The notes under the pieces were generated by a model. The model ran no database searches. It saw only the letters and a program-made list of their open reading frames with translations, and was not told where the DNA came from. A stretch of DNA of 64,000 nt from Verrucomicrobiota bacterium (GTDB taxonomy: Bacteria > Verrucomicrobiota > Verrucomicrobiia > Limisphaerales > UBA1319): NCBI GenBank assembly GCA_022709905.1, contig JAKLHY010000023.1, positions 34,037 through 98,036 on the forward strand, in the 5' to 3' direction. The position numbers and the translations under genes were made by a program. Of the stretch, positions 53,051 to 62,475 are shown in pieces (the stretch's first letter is position 1; each line of letters opens with the position of its first letter).

Positions 53051-54379
53051 TCATTCGGCCATCAGCTCGGTTTCCGTCAAGAGCCGGTTTGTTTTCGGAT
53101 CACGAACGACCGCTCCCAGACCGTGGGGAGGCGGGGCGACGAGCTTCCGATAAAAATTGGGAAAAGTCTTTTTCACACAGTCCGGATTTCTGATTTTAAG
53201 GCCAGGCACCCTCAGGCCCAACACCGAAAAGGCCATGGCCACGCGATGATCGTTATACGTCTCGATCAAGGTTCCTGCCAGGGAAGAGGGAAAAACCTCC
53301 AGCACATCGCCTTGTTCCTGGACCCGGGCGCCACAGCGAATCAACTCGGTTCGCATCGCCCGAACCCGCTCGCATTCCTGGACTCTTAAACGGCCCAAGT
53401 CGGTGAACCGGACTGGATGGGGGCTCAGCGGAGCCAAAACCATCGCCGTCATGATGCTGTCTCCAAGATCTCGTGCCCGGGAAAGCTCGGTGGGGAGCGG
53501 CAGAAAGGCGGGGAATCGGGAGTCAATCTGCCAGCCGGAGTTCGGCCAGTGTCGGATGGTGATTTCCGAGGAACCGATGGGCACGGGAAATCGGCTGGAA
53601 TCCACGGGGGAAACCGCCAGGCCCGGTCCGCCGGGAACCATCGCGGCAGCCGCCCAGAAGTAACTGGCGCTCGAGGCGTCCGGTTCAATCTGAAACCGAC
53701 CGCCGGATTGCGGAAACACACGGCAAAGTTCCCGGGTCATATGCACATAGGACGATTCCTCGCTGTCATCCTCCAGGACCTGGACTTGCCATCCACCCAT
53801 CGTTCCGCTGAGGAGGAGGGCGGAAGCAAACTGCGAGCTTTGCTTCAAACCGATAGCGCACCGGCCCGGACGCGGACCGGTTCCATGGATGACGGCCGGC
53901 AGACGATCGCCAACGGCTTCGATCCGATAACCCAATTGGCGGAGAGCATCAAACAAGCCGGACTGTGGACGCTCGTGCATTCGAGCGGTGCCGTGCAGTC
54001 GGAAAACACCCGCACCCAGGCAAACCAAGGCCGCCAGAAAACGCGCCGCGGTGCCGGCATTGCCCACGTATAAGTCCAGAGGCGATCTTTCGGTTCCTCC
54101 CTGCGGCATCCCGCCTCCGGTTCGTTCCACCGTAATCGTGCGATTGCACACGTCTTCGGGATCCGGCGTGAGCTCAACCGTCATTCCGAGAAGTCGCAGG
54201 TTCTCAACCATCACCTGGGTGTCCTCGCTCCAGAGCGCTCCCGACAACACGGTCCGGCCCCGAGCAAGCGCTGCGAGGACCAAGGCCCGATTCGTGATGC
54301 TTTTGGAGCCGGGAATGGTGAGGTCCGCTTGGACAGGATCGCGCAAAGGGAGAATCTCAATGACGCCAGGCAGGGACAT
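53051..54379 (-). CDS. aroA: 3-phosphoshikimate 1-carboxyvinyltransferase (EPSP synthase)
   Basis: 442 residues. The first EPSPS signature PGSKSITNRALVLAALARG, the GNAGTAARFL loop, and the second signature region with YNDHRVAMAFSVLGL are all visible. It joins shikimate-3-phosphate and PEP in the aromatic amino-acid pathway. The ATG at 54379 was chosen because it starts the family fold; a frame to 54430 is an extension across the TyrA stop. It is the second gene of the tyrA-aroA-cmk-plsC unit, with a gap of 16 bases to tyrA. Confidence 0.95.
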   Translation of the reverse strand: MSLPGVIEILPLRDPVQADLTIPGSKSITNRALVLAALARGRTVLSGALWSEDTQVMVENLRLLGMTVELTPDPEDVCNRTITVERTGGGMPQGGTERSPLDLYVGNAGTAARFLAALVCLGAGVFRLHGTARMHERPQSGLFDALRQLGYRIEAVGDRLPAVIHGTGPRPGRCAIGLKQSSQFASALLLSGTMGGWQVQVLEDDSEESSYVHMTRELCRVFPQSGGRFQIEPDASSASYFWAAAAMVPGGPGLAVSPVDSSRFPVPIGSSEITIRHWPNSGWQIDSRFPAFLPLPTELSRARDLGDSIMTAMVLAPLSPHPVRFTDLGRLRVQECERVRAMRTELIRCGARVQEQGDVLEVFPSSLAGTLIETYNDHRVAMAFSVLGLRVPGLKIRNPDCVKKTFPNFYRKLVAPPPHGLGAVVRDPKTNRLLTETELMAE

Positions 54380-54395
54380 GATCAACGTTGTTTTT

Positions 54396-55283
54396 TTATT
54401 CGGGAGACAAGTTCTGTCCGCACCAGGCATCCCGTTGATGCTTGGCCTGAGAAAGGTAATCGTTGATATAAGCCGTGTCCGCCCGGCCCAGCGCAGCTTC
54501 CAGATTGGCGAGTTCAGCGCTGAGGGATTTCAGGGCGCGCCTCAGATTTTCGCGGTTCGCCATGATGATATCACGCCACATCTCGGGTGAACCTGAAGCG
54601 ACGCGGGTCGTGTCCCGAAATCCTGTCGCACAAAGCTGCGCCTGCTCCTTGGGATGGGCCGGATCCAATACGAAACGAGCCAAGGCCGCAGCGGTCAAAT
54701 GCACCAAATGACTGGAACGGCTGACCAGTTCATCATGAAGGTCTACTGGCAGGATCATTGGTTTCCCGCCGACAGCGGCCCAAAGATCTGTTGCTTGCAG
54801 GACCGCGTCAGCCGAAGTCGTCGCCGTCGGAGTCAACACGCAAACCGCCTTTTCAAATAAATCGGCCCGTGCGGCGCTCACCCCGGTTTTCTCAGCCCCC
54901 GCCATGGGATGACTGCCGATAAAGTTACAGCCTGCGCTTCGCAGCAACGGCTCAAGCGCCTCGACAACCTCCCGTTTCACGCTGCCGACATCGGTCACCA
55001 AGGCGCCCGGTTTCAGTGCCGGCAACATCCGCTCCGCCAGAGAACGCATCTGCTCGACCGGAGTGCAAAACACAACTAATCCTGCATCCTTAACCGCTGA
55101 TGACAAGTCAGTTGTAGCGTCATCCACCGCTCCCATCCTCAGACTCTCCTCAACCGTCGTCTCGCGACGGGCGAATCCCGTGACTCGGCCGGCCAGACCA
55201 CGCTGGCGAATGGCCATACCGAGGGATCCTCCCAGCAAACCGACCCCCACCAGGGTGATTTTCGACCACTGCATGGCCCGCAT
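54396..55283 (-). CDS. tyrA: Prephenate dehydrogenase
   Basis: 295 residues. The NAD-binding loop GVGLLGGSLGMAI is at the N-terminus, and the prephenate-site segment GSHPMAGAEKTGV at about residue 125 is intact. The enzyme oxidises prephenate to 4-hydroxyphenylpyruvate on the tyrosine branch. No ACT or chorismate-mutase domain is fused, so feedback control would differ from E. coli TyrA. ATGs at 55283 and 55274 are both possible; the second begins directly with the Rossmann strand. First gene of the aromatic/cmk operon. Confidence 0.93.
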   Translation of the reverse strand: MRAMQWSKITLVGVGLLGGSLGMAIRQRGLAGRVTGFARRETTVEESLRMGAVDDATTDLSSAVKDAGLVVFCTPVEQMRSLAERMLPALKPGALVTDVGSVKREVVEALEPLLRSAGCNFIGSHPMAGAEKTGVSAARADLFEKAVCVLTPTATTSADAVLQATDLWAAVGGKPMILPVDLHDELVSRSSHLVHLTAAALARFVLDPAHPKEQAQLCATGFRDTTRVASGSPEMWRDIIMANRENLRRALKSLSAELANLEAALGRADTAYINDYLSQAKHQRDAWCGQNLSPE

Positions 55284-55434
55284 TTAACCGGGGTCATCCT
55301 GGGAATGCAAGCCGTGTCGTTACGACACTAAAATGGTACGACTAAGGGACAGGTCTTTTGTTGGGTTATAGATGAAAGACCAGGACCAGAAGGCAGGACA
55401 GGAAAACAGGAGAGAAGGCGGACTGTGCGGGACT

Positions 55435-55653
55435 TTACTTCAGGCGATAGGTGATGCGGGCTTTGGTGAGGTCGTAAGGGGACATTTCCATTCTGACGCG
55501 ATCTCCGACGGTCAGGCGGACCCAGTGTTTTCGCATTTTGCCTGAAATATGAGCCAGCACCTCGTGTTGATTGCTATCGATGGTGACACGAAACATGGTT
55601 CCCGGCAGAACCGATGTGATAGTGCCTTCGACTTCAATGGGTTGCTCGCTCAA
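55435..55653 (-). CDS. infA: Translation initiation factor IF-1 with UUG start
   Basis: 72 residues, the usual IF-1 length, an OB-fold. Motifs VLAHISGKMRKHWVRL and DRVRMEMSPYDLTKARITYR are nearly invariant. It helps place the initiator tRNA on the 30S subunit. The start is a TTG at 55653 with a strong ribosome-binding site (AAGGAGGG) a few bases before it. No in-frame ATG gives a full-length product; the TTG at 55677 would add eight residues overlapping the ribosome-binding site. It is isolated from ribosomal-protein genes here. Confidence 0.95.
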   Translation of the reverse strand: MSEQPIEVEGTITSVLPGTMFRVTIDSNQHEVLAHISGKMRKHWVRLTVGDRVRMEMSPYDLTKARITYRLK

Positions 55654-55710
55654 TGGCCCTCCTTCTGAAAGAAACAACTCGCAAACTTAGACTCTTTCAT
55701 GGATCCAGAA

Positions 55711-55742
55711 AGCCGGACAAAGCGCAAAGGCTTTATCCGGCT
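55711..55742 (-). terminator. Probable intrinsic terminator downstream of the RRM gene
   Basis: A 12-bp stem (AGCCGGACAAAG at 55711-55722 and CTTTATCCGGCT at 55731-55742) has one mismatch and an eight-base loop. On the minus strand the right base of the stem is followed by TTTC, so the T run is short. It lies 15 bases after the RRM gene stop. Confidence 0.6.
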
Positions 55743-55756
55743 GAACTTTCATTGTA

Positions 55757-56080
55757 TTAATAACGGGAGCGATCACGCCGAGGTCCCCGGCCGCCACCGC
55801 CACCGCCACCGCCAAAACCGCCCCGTTCTTCACGAGGCCGGGCTTCGTTGACGGTCAGTTCGCGGCCGTTCACGTTTTTACCGGCCAATTGCTGAATGGC
55901 GGCTTGCGCACCTTCGGGAGTGGCCATGGTCACAAACGCGAATCCGCGCGGCCGCTGAGTGACTCGATCGGTGATAATATTGACCTCGGTAACCGGACCG
56001 CAGGCGGCAAACAGATCCTGCAATTCCATCTCACTGGTTTCAAAGGATAGATTGCCTACAAACAGCTTCGTATTGCTCAT
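55757..56080 (-). CDS. Small RRM RNA-binding protein with Gly/Arg-rich tail
   Basis: 107 residues. A single RRM spans residues 1 to about 80 with RNP2 LFVGNLSF and RNP1 RGFAFVTM. The C-terminus is a Gly/Arg-rich stretch (about 85-107) ending GRGPRRDRSRY. This is the bacterial single-RRM class common in cyanobacteria, Bacteroidota and PVC bacteria, often linked to RNA chaperone function or cold response. The ATG at 56080 starts exactly at the RRM; a longer frame to 56128 has no ribosome-binding site. An upstream stretch of 192 bases carries no other gene. Confidence 0.92.
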   Translation of the reverse strand: MSNTKLFVGNLSFETSEMELQDLFAACGPVTEVNIITDRVTQRPRGFAFVTMATPEGAQAAIQQLAGKNVNGRELTVNEARPREERGGFGGGGGGGGRGPRRDRSRY

Positions 56081-56272
56081 TGATGACTCACTAAGACTGA
56101 ATTCTTTCTTCCGGACTGTTCCCGACAATCGGGTTTCAAATCATCACTGAACTCGGTTCACCTGAGGATTCACCAGACTTCCTGGAATGGAAGATTCAAA
56201 TCTAAGACCGGCATAACCTGACATGGTTTGGCCCGATTGCAAGCCAAAATCCACGCCGCAACCGATTGAATC

Positions 56273-57634
56273 TCAAGCGAACTTGGTCTTGCCAGGCATC
56301 GCCACGGGCGCGAAGGGCAGCGATCCGAACTCATACTTTGCCGGGCTCAGGTCTTCCTTTGAATTGAGCACTTGATCCCAGGTCACCGTCTGGCCGGTAT
56401 ACGCCGAGACCCGGCCCATGATGGCGGTCAAGGTGCTTTCAGCGATTGCCTTGGCCTCGTTCAAGGGTTTGCCTTCGCGAATGCTGTTGATAAGGTCCAG
56501 GTGTTCCTGTTCGTAGGGATTCAGGTATTTTTTGGAATAACGCCACTCCGATCCGCCCTTGGGATAGATCTGGCCGGCACAATTGGCGTTGCCTTGGGTT
56601 CCGACGACGAGCTCGCTGACATTATTCGTGCAATTGTTGATCTGGCGGCACTGGCTGAACATGCGGCGCCCATCCTCGTATTCGAATTCCGTCGCGAAGT
56701 GATCGTAAACATTGCCGTAAATGGGATCCACGCGAACCTGGCGTCCGCCCAGGCTGGTGGCTTTGACGGGATGCGCGTTCATGACCCAATTGATGACATC
56801 GATGCTATGGAGGTGCTGTTCCACGATGCAATCGCCGCCCAGCCAGGTGAAATAGTTCCAGTTTCGGCATTGCCATTCCATGTCGCTCCAGCCCGGCTGA
56901 CGCTCGACGACCCAGATTTCGCCCCCGTTCCAATAGGCCAGACCTGTCATCAATTCGCCGATCGCACCCTCCTGGATCCGCTTGATGGTCTCAACATAAT
57001 TCCCCTGGTGGCGTCTCTGGGTTCCAGCCACGATGCCCAGGCCTTTCTGCTGAGCCAATTCGCCGGCTTCGAACAGTATCTGGACGCCGGGACCGTCGAC
57101 GGCGGCCGGTTTTTCGAGGAACACGTGTTTGCCAGCCTCGATGGCCGCCTTGACATGCCGCGGACGGAAATGGGGTGGAGTCGCATGAATAATATAATTG
57201 ACATCGGGTAGGGCCAGAAGCTGTTTGTAGGCCTCAAAACCGGTGAAGCAATGGTCATCGGCAAGATTGATGCCCACCTTTTTCAGGTTCGATCGACAAC
57301 TGGCCAGACGATCCGGGAATAGATCGGCCAGGGCGACAATCGTGACATTCTTTGCTTCGACAGGGCCGCCGACCGCGTCTTCGGTGTGATACCCTTTGTC
57401 GGGATAAACCACTTTGGTGGCGGCCCGGAGGACATTCAGGGCCGCTCCTGTTCCGCGGCCTCCACACCCAATCACCCCGACCCGGATAGGATCATCGGGG
57501 GCGGCATGGCTTGTGATGACCTGGGGAAAGTGAACCACGGCTGCGGCGCCCGCCATCGCTAGCGAGGAGCGCCGGATGAAAATCCGGCGGCTTACATCTT
57601 TGGAAAGGTTCGTGGAATGCGAATGGTTATTCAT
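56273..57634 (-). CDS. Tat-exported Gfo/Idh/MocA-family oxidoreductase
   Basis: 453 residues. Tat-like signal SRRIFIRRSSLAMAGAAAVV at about 15-35. Rossmann start VGVIGCGGRGTGAALNVLRA and EKP motif HVFLEKPAAVDGPGV. The C-terminal part, with NYFTWLGGDCIVEQHLHSIDVINW and a WDQVLNSKEDLSP end, is typical of the secreted Verrucomicrobiota/Planctomycetota clade. It is a third family member in the window, not adjacent to the other two. Probable periplasmic oxidoreductase on a sugar; substrate unknown. The ATG at 57634 was preferred because it places the Tat signal near the start. It is downstream of a radical SAM gene on the same strand. Confidence 0.9.
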   Translation of the reverse strand: MNNHSHSTNLSKDVSRRIFIRRSSLAMAGAAAVVHFPQVITSHAAPDDPIRVGVIGCGGRGTGAALNVLRAATKVVYPDKGYHTEDAVGGPVEAKNVTIVALADLFPDRLASCRSNLKKVGINLADDHCFTGFEAYKQLLALPDVNYIIHATPPHFRPRHVKAAIEAGKHVFLEKPAAVDGPGVQILFEAGELAQQKGLGIVAGTQRRHQGNYVETIKRIQEGAIGELMTGLAYWNGGEIWVVERQPGWSDMEWQCRNWNYFTWLGGDCIVEQHLHSIDVINWVMNAHPVKATSLGGRQVRVDPIYGNVYDHFATEFEYEDGRRMFSQCRQINNCTNNVSELVVGTQGNANCAGQIYPKGGSEWRYSKKYLNPYEQEHLDLINSIREGKPLNEAKAIAESTLTAIMGRVSAYTGQTVTWDQVLNSKEDLSPAKYEFGSLPFAPVAMPGKTKFA

Positions 57635-57761
57635 AGAGCTGGTTTTGAATTGGGCCAATTGTTCAAGGGAACCCGGAAAAATGCCAGCATTTTCGGAGGA
57701 TGAAGAACCACCCATTGGCGCAAGGAAAAGGAGGGAGCTTCCCCAGAGCTGAAGCGAATGT

Positions 57762-58742
57762 TTAATGAAACCAGCCGCGTCGAACCGGCTGTCGATGATC
57801 CAGCCGGTGCAGGCCGGCCGCCAGGACCGCATCCATAGCCGCATCGAACTCGCTTGCGTCAACCGACCGGCCCAAATCATGGAATGGTGGGGGTGGCTCA
57901 CGCCTTAGCATATTTCCGGAGGGATGGTACTGGTCCATGAGGTTGATGTAGGTATGCGGCGAGAGTTCGCTGGCAATCCAATGGGCGATGGCTGCGGTGC
58001 CGGCCATATCATTCGGCAAGACCAGGTGCCGGACCAATAAACCCCGGCGGGCCAGTCCCTGGGGGTCAATCGTCAGGTCCCCAACCTGCCGATGCATTTC
58101 ACGCAGCGCGTTGCGGGCCACCTCCGGATAGAGGCGCACACCGCAGAGCCGTTCCGCCACCGCGGGATCCCAGAACTTGAAATCCGGCATGTAAATATCG
58201 ACGATGCCCTCGAGCAGTTTCAAGGTCTCGACCGAATCATAACCGCCGGAGTTGTAGACGATCGGAAGGGATAAGCCGCGCTCGACGGCGATGACCAGGG
58301 CTTCGAGCAGTTGGGGCACCACATGGGAGGGACTAACCCAGTTGATGTTGTGGCATCCAAGTTCCTGCAATCGCACCATCACCTCGGCCAGCTTTACGGA
58401 GGTTACCGGCTGGCCCCGGACTTCGTGGCTAATGTCCCAGTTCTGGCAGAAAACACAGCGCAGATTGCACCCCGCAAGAAACACGGTCCCCGATCCCCGC
58501 CATCCCTTCAGGCAGTCCTCTTCCCCATGATGCGGTCCGTAACTTGCCAAAACGATGTCGCGTCCCACACCGCAATCCCCTCTTGAATCGTGGGTGCGAT
58601 TGGATCCGCAGGCGCGGGGACAGGCATGGCATTCGTTCAGAAGTCCGGCCGCCTGAACGGCTCGACGGGCGAGTTCACCGGTCGCGGTCAATCCCAAATA
58701 CGCTGGGTATGGGCCTTCAAGTTCCGGCATCCGATAGAGCAT
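57762..58742 (-). CDS. Radical SAM enzyme, PflX-like (COG1313) activating-enzyme family
   Basis: 326 residues. The radical SAM cluster is C-x3-C-x2-C in LAGCNLRCVFCQNW. An extra N-terminal cysteine set (CHACPRACG) may bind another iron-sulphur cluster. The family resembles pyruvate-formate-lyase activating enzymes but includes members of unknown function. No glycyl radical enzyme or Memo/AMMECR1 partner lies in the window, so its target is unknown. ATG at 58742 is preceded by GGGAG; in-frame ATGs at 58826 and 58730 are alternatives. It lies between a TlpA-like gene and a Gfo/Idh/MocA gene on the same strand. Confidence 0.85.
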   Translation of the reverse strand: MLYRMPELEGPYPAYLGLTATGELARRAVQAAGLLNECHACPRACGSNRTHDSRGDCGVGRDIVLASYGPHHGEEDCLKGWRGSGTVFLAGCNLRCVFCQNWDISHEVRGQPVTSVKLAEVMVRLQELGCHNINWVSPSHVVPQLLEALVIAVERGLSLPIVYNSGGYDSVETLKLLEGIVDIYMPDFKFWDPAVAERLCGVRLYPEVARNALREMHRQVGDLTIDPQGLARRGLLVRHLVLPNDMAGTAAIAHWIASELSPHTYINLMDQYHPSGNMLRREPPPPFHDLGRSVDASEFDAAMDAVLAAGLHRLDHRQPVRRGWFH

Positions 58743-58832
58743 ACTCCCGTTTATGAACCTTGAAAAGCCAAGATCCCATCCCCGAATCCGCGCGTAACAG
58801 GTGCTTCGTTTTAAGCCTGCCTTCATTAGTGT

Positions 58833-61547
58833 TCACTCAGGCCTAAGCTGTTTCTTCAAGGTCTCCCTTAGATCTGCTCGACCGAGGTTGACCGCCATTA
58901 ACCGGCTTTGTGGACTAACCAAACATGCCGATGGCAGGCTATCGATACCGTAACGTGCGGGCAGATCTGTCATCCACCAGGGCCCCAGCCATGCCTGAGG
59001 CCAATGCATCCCAAAGAGTTCAATGCATCGTCGGGCCGTTTCTTTGTCCTCGTCCAGGTTAATGCCGACGACAACCAGCGATCCCTTCGAACCGGCGTTT
59101 CCTATTACCGACTGGATCAAGTCGGCTGAGGCCAATCCCGGCTGGGCCCACGAAGACCAAAACTCCAGCAGAACATAATGGCCCTTGAAATCGGATAGAC
59201 GCACCGATCCGGTTCCGGTGCATGCCGGGAGCTCGAAATGGGGGGCATCCTGACCGGATGCGACCGGAGTCACCGGGACGAGTTCAAGCTGATCGATTTC
59301 TCGCCCCGCAGGGGTATTGGGCAGGCTGGCCGGTTCGTTGACCGTCACGCGTCCCATCATCACTGGCGGGCGAAAGAGCCTCAGTTCCAGTGCTTTGAAT
59401 TGCAGGGAAATCCCATCCACGCAGAAAGCGCCCTCTTGAGTCAGCGTAAAGGCCATGGCAGGACTTTTGGCGACGGAAGCGGCATCCGATTTGTCCAAGA
59501 GAAATCCCATAAGGGTGTTCCATTGCTGGGGCTGGGAAGAGACAAACCGGCTCTTCAATCGGAATCCTTTTTCCCAAAGAACTTCAGCTGGGGTGGATTC
59601 CTTCGCTTTGAATGGAATTCCGGTGAAGACGATGTTCTCAGGCGACCATTCCGTGAGATTCACAAAGCAGGCTTTCCAGCAGACTCCGGTCCCCGGTGTA
59701 ATTCGTGGCCATTCAAAGCTCTGGCCGCCGCGCACTCCCTCGCGGACAAAAGTGTTGAAATCCCAGGCCAGGCGGCCTTGGCAGGGCCCACGATAAAGTT
59801 CGGGGAGCGCAAAGCCCCGGCTAAGCATAACCAAACTCGGAAAAGGTTGTTCCACCGCGAAAGCCAGCCGTCCTTTCACCAGACTCCACGGTTGCAGAAC
59901 GATTTTGCCTGAGCGGCGGACATCATCGCAGGAAGCCTCGGCGTATCCCTCCGGGTGTGCGACGACCAGTGCATAGGCCCGGGGCGGCAGCAGCATCTGG
60001 AAGCGGCCGTCATTTCCCAACGTCGCAATCTTCTCCGGATCTCCCAGCAACTGGCCGTCTCCCAGTGTCACCTCCGAGAACTGGTCGATCACCGCCACCT
60101 GTGCCCCTGGAACAGGCTTGCCATCGCGATCCACGACTTGTCCTGAAACCGCGGTGGCCTTGGCGAGTTTGATTTCAAGGGCCGTCCCAGAATCTGGCAG
60201 CGCCGTGCAGTCGTGGTAAGTTGGCTCGTAACCCTCCGCCTCGAACAACAGGAACCGGGGCGTATCCTCGTCAAATTTGAGGGTAAACCTGCCGCGCGCA
60301 TTATCGTAACCTTTGCGAGTGTGCCATCGAACGCCGCGGAAGAGTTCCTCCCCTCGGGTGATCTTGAACTTGCGAATGCCCTGCCCGGTTGCCGCATCGA
60401 TCACCGTACCCTGAAAGATCGTCCGCGGGTGCAACACCACCCGCATCCCGCTCTCCGAGGCCCTCACCCGCTCCGTGCGAAAATCAGGATGGGTCACCGT
60501 AACGCTGAAGTTGCGGAAACCGACCGGCAAACCGTCCAACACCCAATGACCGTTGACGTCGGTTTCGGTGCGGAACGGAGAGGATGGGATTACGACGACG
60601 GCTCCAGAAACGGGGCGCCCGTTGGTGTCTGCCACCGTGCCGCTTATTTGGATGCCTTTGGACAATTCAAACGTGTAGCTGGAGGGCGCCGCTTTCTCGA
60701 AATTCGACAGGGTTGTTTGCTGGGAAAGATAGCCCTGGGCTGTTACGGCAATATGGACGCTGGCGATCAAGATCCGAGGCAGCGGAATCAGACTCTGACC
60801 CCGGTTGTCGCTCACCTGTTTTTGGAGCGGAAACCAGCCGCGGTCGGTGTTGATCACGGCCGTTAATTCGGCGCCCTGGATTTCCTTTGCCCGTCCGGAA
60901 TCCACCACGCGGACCAGCAGGTTGGTGGCAATCGGAAAGGGCTTAAGCCTGCCTTCAGCCAGATCCTTTCCAACCAAGGCCAGCGTATTGGTATGGGTTT
61001 CCCAGCCGATCTGGGTTTCATAAATTTCCCCGGACCAGGCCAGATTCAGGGCCCGATTCTCTGTTGGATGCAGATATCGCACCAACGGCACCGCCGAGCC
61101 AAAAACCTCCATCTGTCGCGTTTTCCAGTCTTTCATCGTTCCCGCGTTTTGGCCTGGGTTCTCAATAAAACGAGACGCCGGTGTGGCATTGAATTCGTAG
61201 TTGTAGGAAGTCGGCAGCTTGGGATCGGGGATGAAGTATTGGCTCACCTCTCCGAGGCGTTTGTGGGTAGGGGACATGAGGCAGTTGGTGTCGCCCAGAT
61301 AACCCGGCACCAGATCGGAAAGCCAATCAGGCGGCTGCCCTTGATGATCCTTTCGATAGCCCTGAATGGCCTGGTAGATCCGGCGAAAATTCTCCCGATC
61401 AACCTGCCGCTCCTGCTGATCCAACAAGCTCCCCGGGTCCGGTGCCTCGGCCTCGATCCCGTTCTGACCGGCCAGGCGCGGAATGACCGCCATCAAGACC
61501 GATGCTGTCCATGCTATGATCCTCAGCATTCTTTGGTTCGTCATCAT
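58833..61547 (-). CDS. Large exported carboxypeptidase-regulatory-like protein with redox-dead TlpA-like domain
   Basis: 904 residues. Signal segment near the start (IIAWTASVLMAVIPRLAG). The middle carries several carboxypeptidase-regulatory-like (CarboxypepD_reg) beta domains with motifs such as GTVADTNGRPVSGAVVVI and GQVVDRDGKPVPGAQVAV. The last 150 residues form a TlpA/AhpC-like thioredoxin fold (VLLEFWSSWAQPG, then VVVGINLDED). In active TlpA that loop is WCxxC; here both cysteines are replaced (SWAQPG), so no thiol redox is possible. It may be a binding or scaffold domain. ATG at 61547 sits seven bases after an AAGGAG ribosome-binding site; ATG at 61553 is too close. Confidence 0.75.
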   Translation of the reverse strand: MMTNQRMLRIIAWTASVLMAVIPRLAGQNGIEAEAPDPGSLLDQQERQVDRENFRRIYQAIQGYRKDHQGQPPDWLSDLVPGYLGDTNCLMSPTHKRLGEVSQYFIPDPKLPTSYNYEFNATPASRFIENPGQNAGTMKDWKTRQMEVFGSAVPLVRYLHPTENRALNLAWSGEIYETQIGWETHTNTLALVGKDLAEGRLKPFPIATNLLVRVVDSGRAKEIQGAELTAVINTDRGWFPLQKQVSDNRGQSLIPLPRILIASVHIAVTAQGYLSQQTTLSNFEKAAPSSYTFELSKGIQISGTVADTNGRPVSGAVVVIPSSPFRTETDVNGHWVLDGLPVGFRNFSVTVTHPDFRTERVRASESGMRVVLHPRTIFQGTVIDAATGQGIRKFKITRGEELFRGVRWHTRKGYDNARGRFTLKFDEDTPRFLLFEAEGYEPTYHDCTALPDSGTALEIKLAKATAVSGQVVDRDGKPVPGAQVAVIDQFSEVTLGDGQLLGDPEKIATLGNDGRFQMLLPPRAYALVVAHPEGYAEASCDDVRRSGKIVLQPWSLVKGRLAFAVEQPFPSLVMLSRGFALPELYRGPCQGRLAWDFNTFVREGVRGGQSFEWPRITPGTGVCWKACFVNLTEWSPENIVFTGIPFKAKESTPAEVLWEKGFRLKSRFVSSQPQQWNTLMGFLLDKSDAASVAKSPAMAFTLTQEGAFCVDGISLQFKALELRLFRPPVMMGRVTVNEPASLPNTPAGREIDQLELVPVTPVASGQDAPHFELPACTGTGSVRLSDFKGHYVLLEFWSSWAQPGLASADLIQSVIGNAGSKGSLVVVGINLDEDKETARRCIELFGMHWPQAWLGPWWMTDLPARYGIDSLPSACLVSPQSRLMAVNLGRADLRETLKKQLRPE

Positions 61548-61644
61548 CAGCATTCTCCTTGAAGATTGTGAATGTCCTGTAACAAAACGCTATCGAGCTG
61601 TCGAGATCCTAATTGACCGGTCTCGCGCTCTGGATCGAGGGCGA

Positions 61645-62433
61645 TCACGCCAGCAGGCTGGCCGAATCAGCGTCGAGACACAGGACGGCGTGTGATTGAC
61701 GTCGCAGCACCGAGGCCGGGCAGCTCGGATCGATGGGACCCTGCAAGGCATCCCTAACCGCTGGGGCCTTCCGTTTCTCAGGCGCCACACAGACCATTTT
61801 TCGGGCCGAGCAAAGCGCGGGAATTGTTAATGTAAAGGCGTATTGGGGCACCGCCGGAAGATGCGGAAAACAGCCTTCTCCCACCTGCTGCATGCGGCAT
61901 TTCAGGTCCAGTTTGACAATCTTGACCGTCCGACGATCCCCAAAGTCGGCCACCGCGGGATCATTAAACGCCAGATGGCCGTTCTCGCCAATGCCCAGAC
62001 AGCATAGATCGATCGGCTGGGCCTTCAGCAGGCGTCCGTATCGCTCGCACTCCTCCAACGGCTGTGTCGTGTCGCCCTCCAAATAATGCACGTGCCTGGA
62101 CTTCAGCGGCTCGGCCACTCGTTCCCGTATGAAACGCCGGAAACTGGCCGAATGATCCCCGCTGATCCCGAGGTATTCGTCCATGTGAAACAGGTTGATC
62201 CGGCTCCAATCAACATCCTCGCGCGTCGTCAACTGTTTTAAAAACTTGATTTGGGAGGTTGCGGCTCCAAGGATGGCTGCCACGTTGCCCTGGCAAGCCA
62301 GGCATTCCCGCAACCAGTGTCCCGCCTCCCAGGCGGCCGCCAGGGCCAACTCATCATCGGTCGCATAAACCCGCACTTCGAGGTGATCAACCGTGAAGAC
62401 CTTTTCGGGTTTTGGGATCTGAACCGCATTCAT
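61645..62433 (-). CDS. NagB-type glucosamine-6-phosphate deaminase paralogue (variant active site)
   Basis: 262 residues, NagB/RpiA/SucB fold. FHMDEYLGISGDHSASF and GIGENGHLAFNDP correspond to the two catalytic loops. Compared with canonical NagB the usual GIGxDGHIAFNEP is changed: the Asp beside the catalytic His is Asn and the distal Glu is Asp. This pattern also occurs in other bacterial NagB-like isomerases, so the enzyme is likely active but may use another amino-sugar phosphate. It follows nagB by 178 bases on the same strand, with a nested palindrome in between. Confidence 0.85.
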   Translation of the reverse strand: MNAVQIPKPEKVFTVDHLEVRVYATDDELALAAAWEAGHWLRECLACQGNVAAILGAATSQIKFLKQLTTREDVDWSRINLFHMDEYLGISGDHSASFRRFIRERVAEPLKSRHVHYLEGDTTQPLEECERYGRLLKAQPIDLCCLGIGENGHLAFNDPAVADFGDRRTVKIVKLDLKCRMQQVGEGCFPHLPAVPQYAFTLTIPALCSARKMVCVAPEKRKAPAVRDALQGPIDPSCPASVLRRQSHAVLCLDADSASLLA

Positions 62434-62475
62434 AAATCACAACAGGCCCGTCCGGTGAAAATCGCTCCGCGCATG

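Noticed and set aside
55314..55328. Small palindrome GTGTCGTTACGACAC between tyrA and infA
   Set aside because: Only a six-base stem without a T run; too short to call a terminator or operator.
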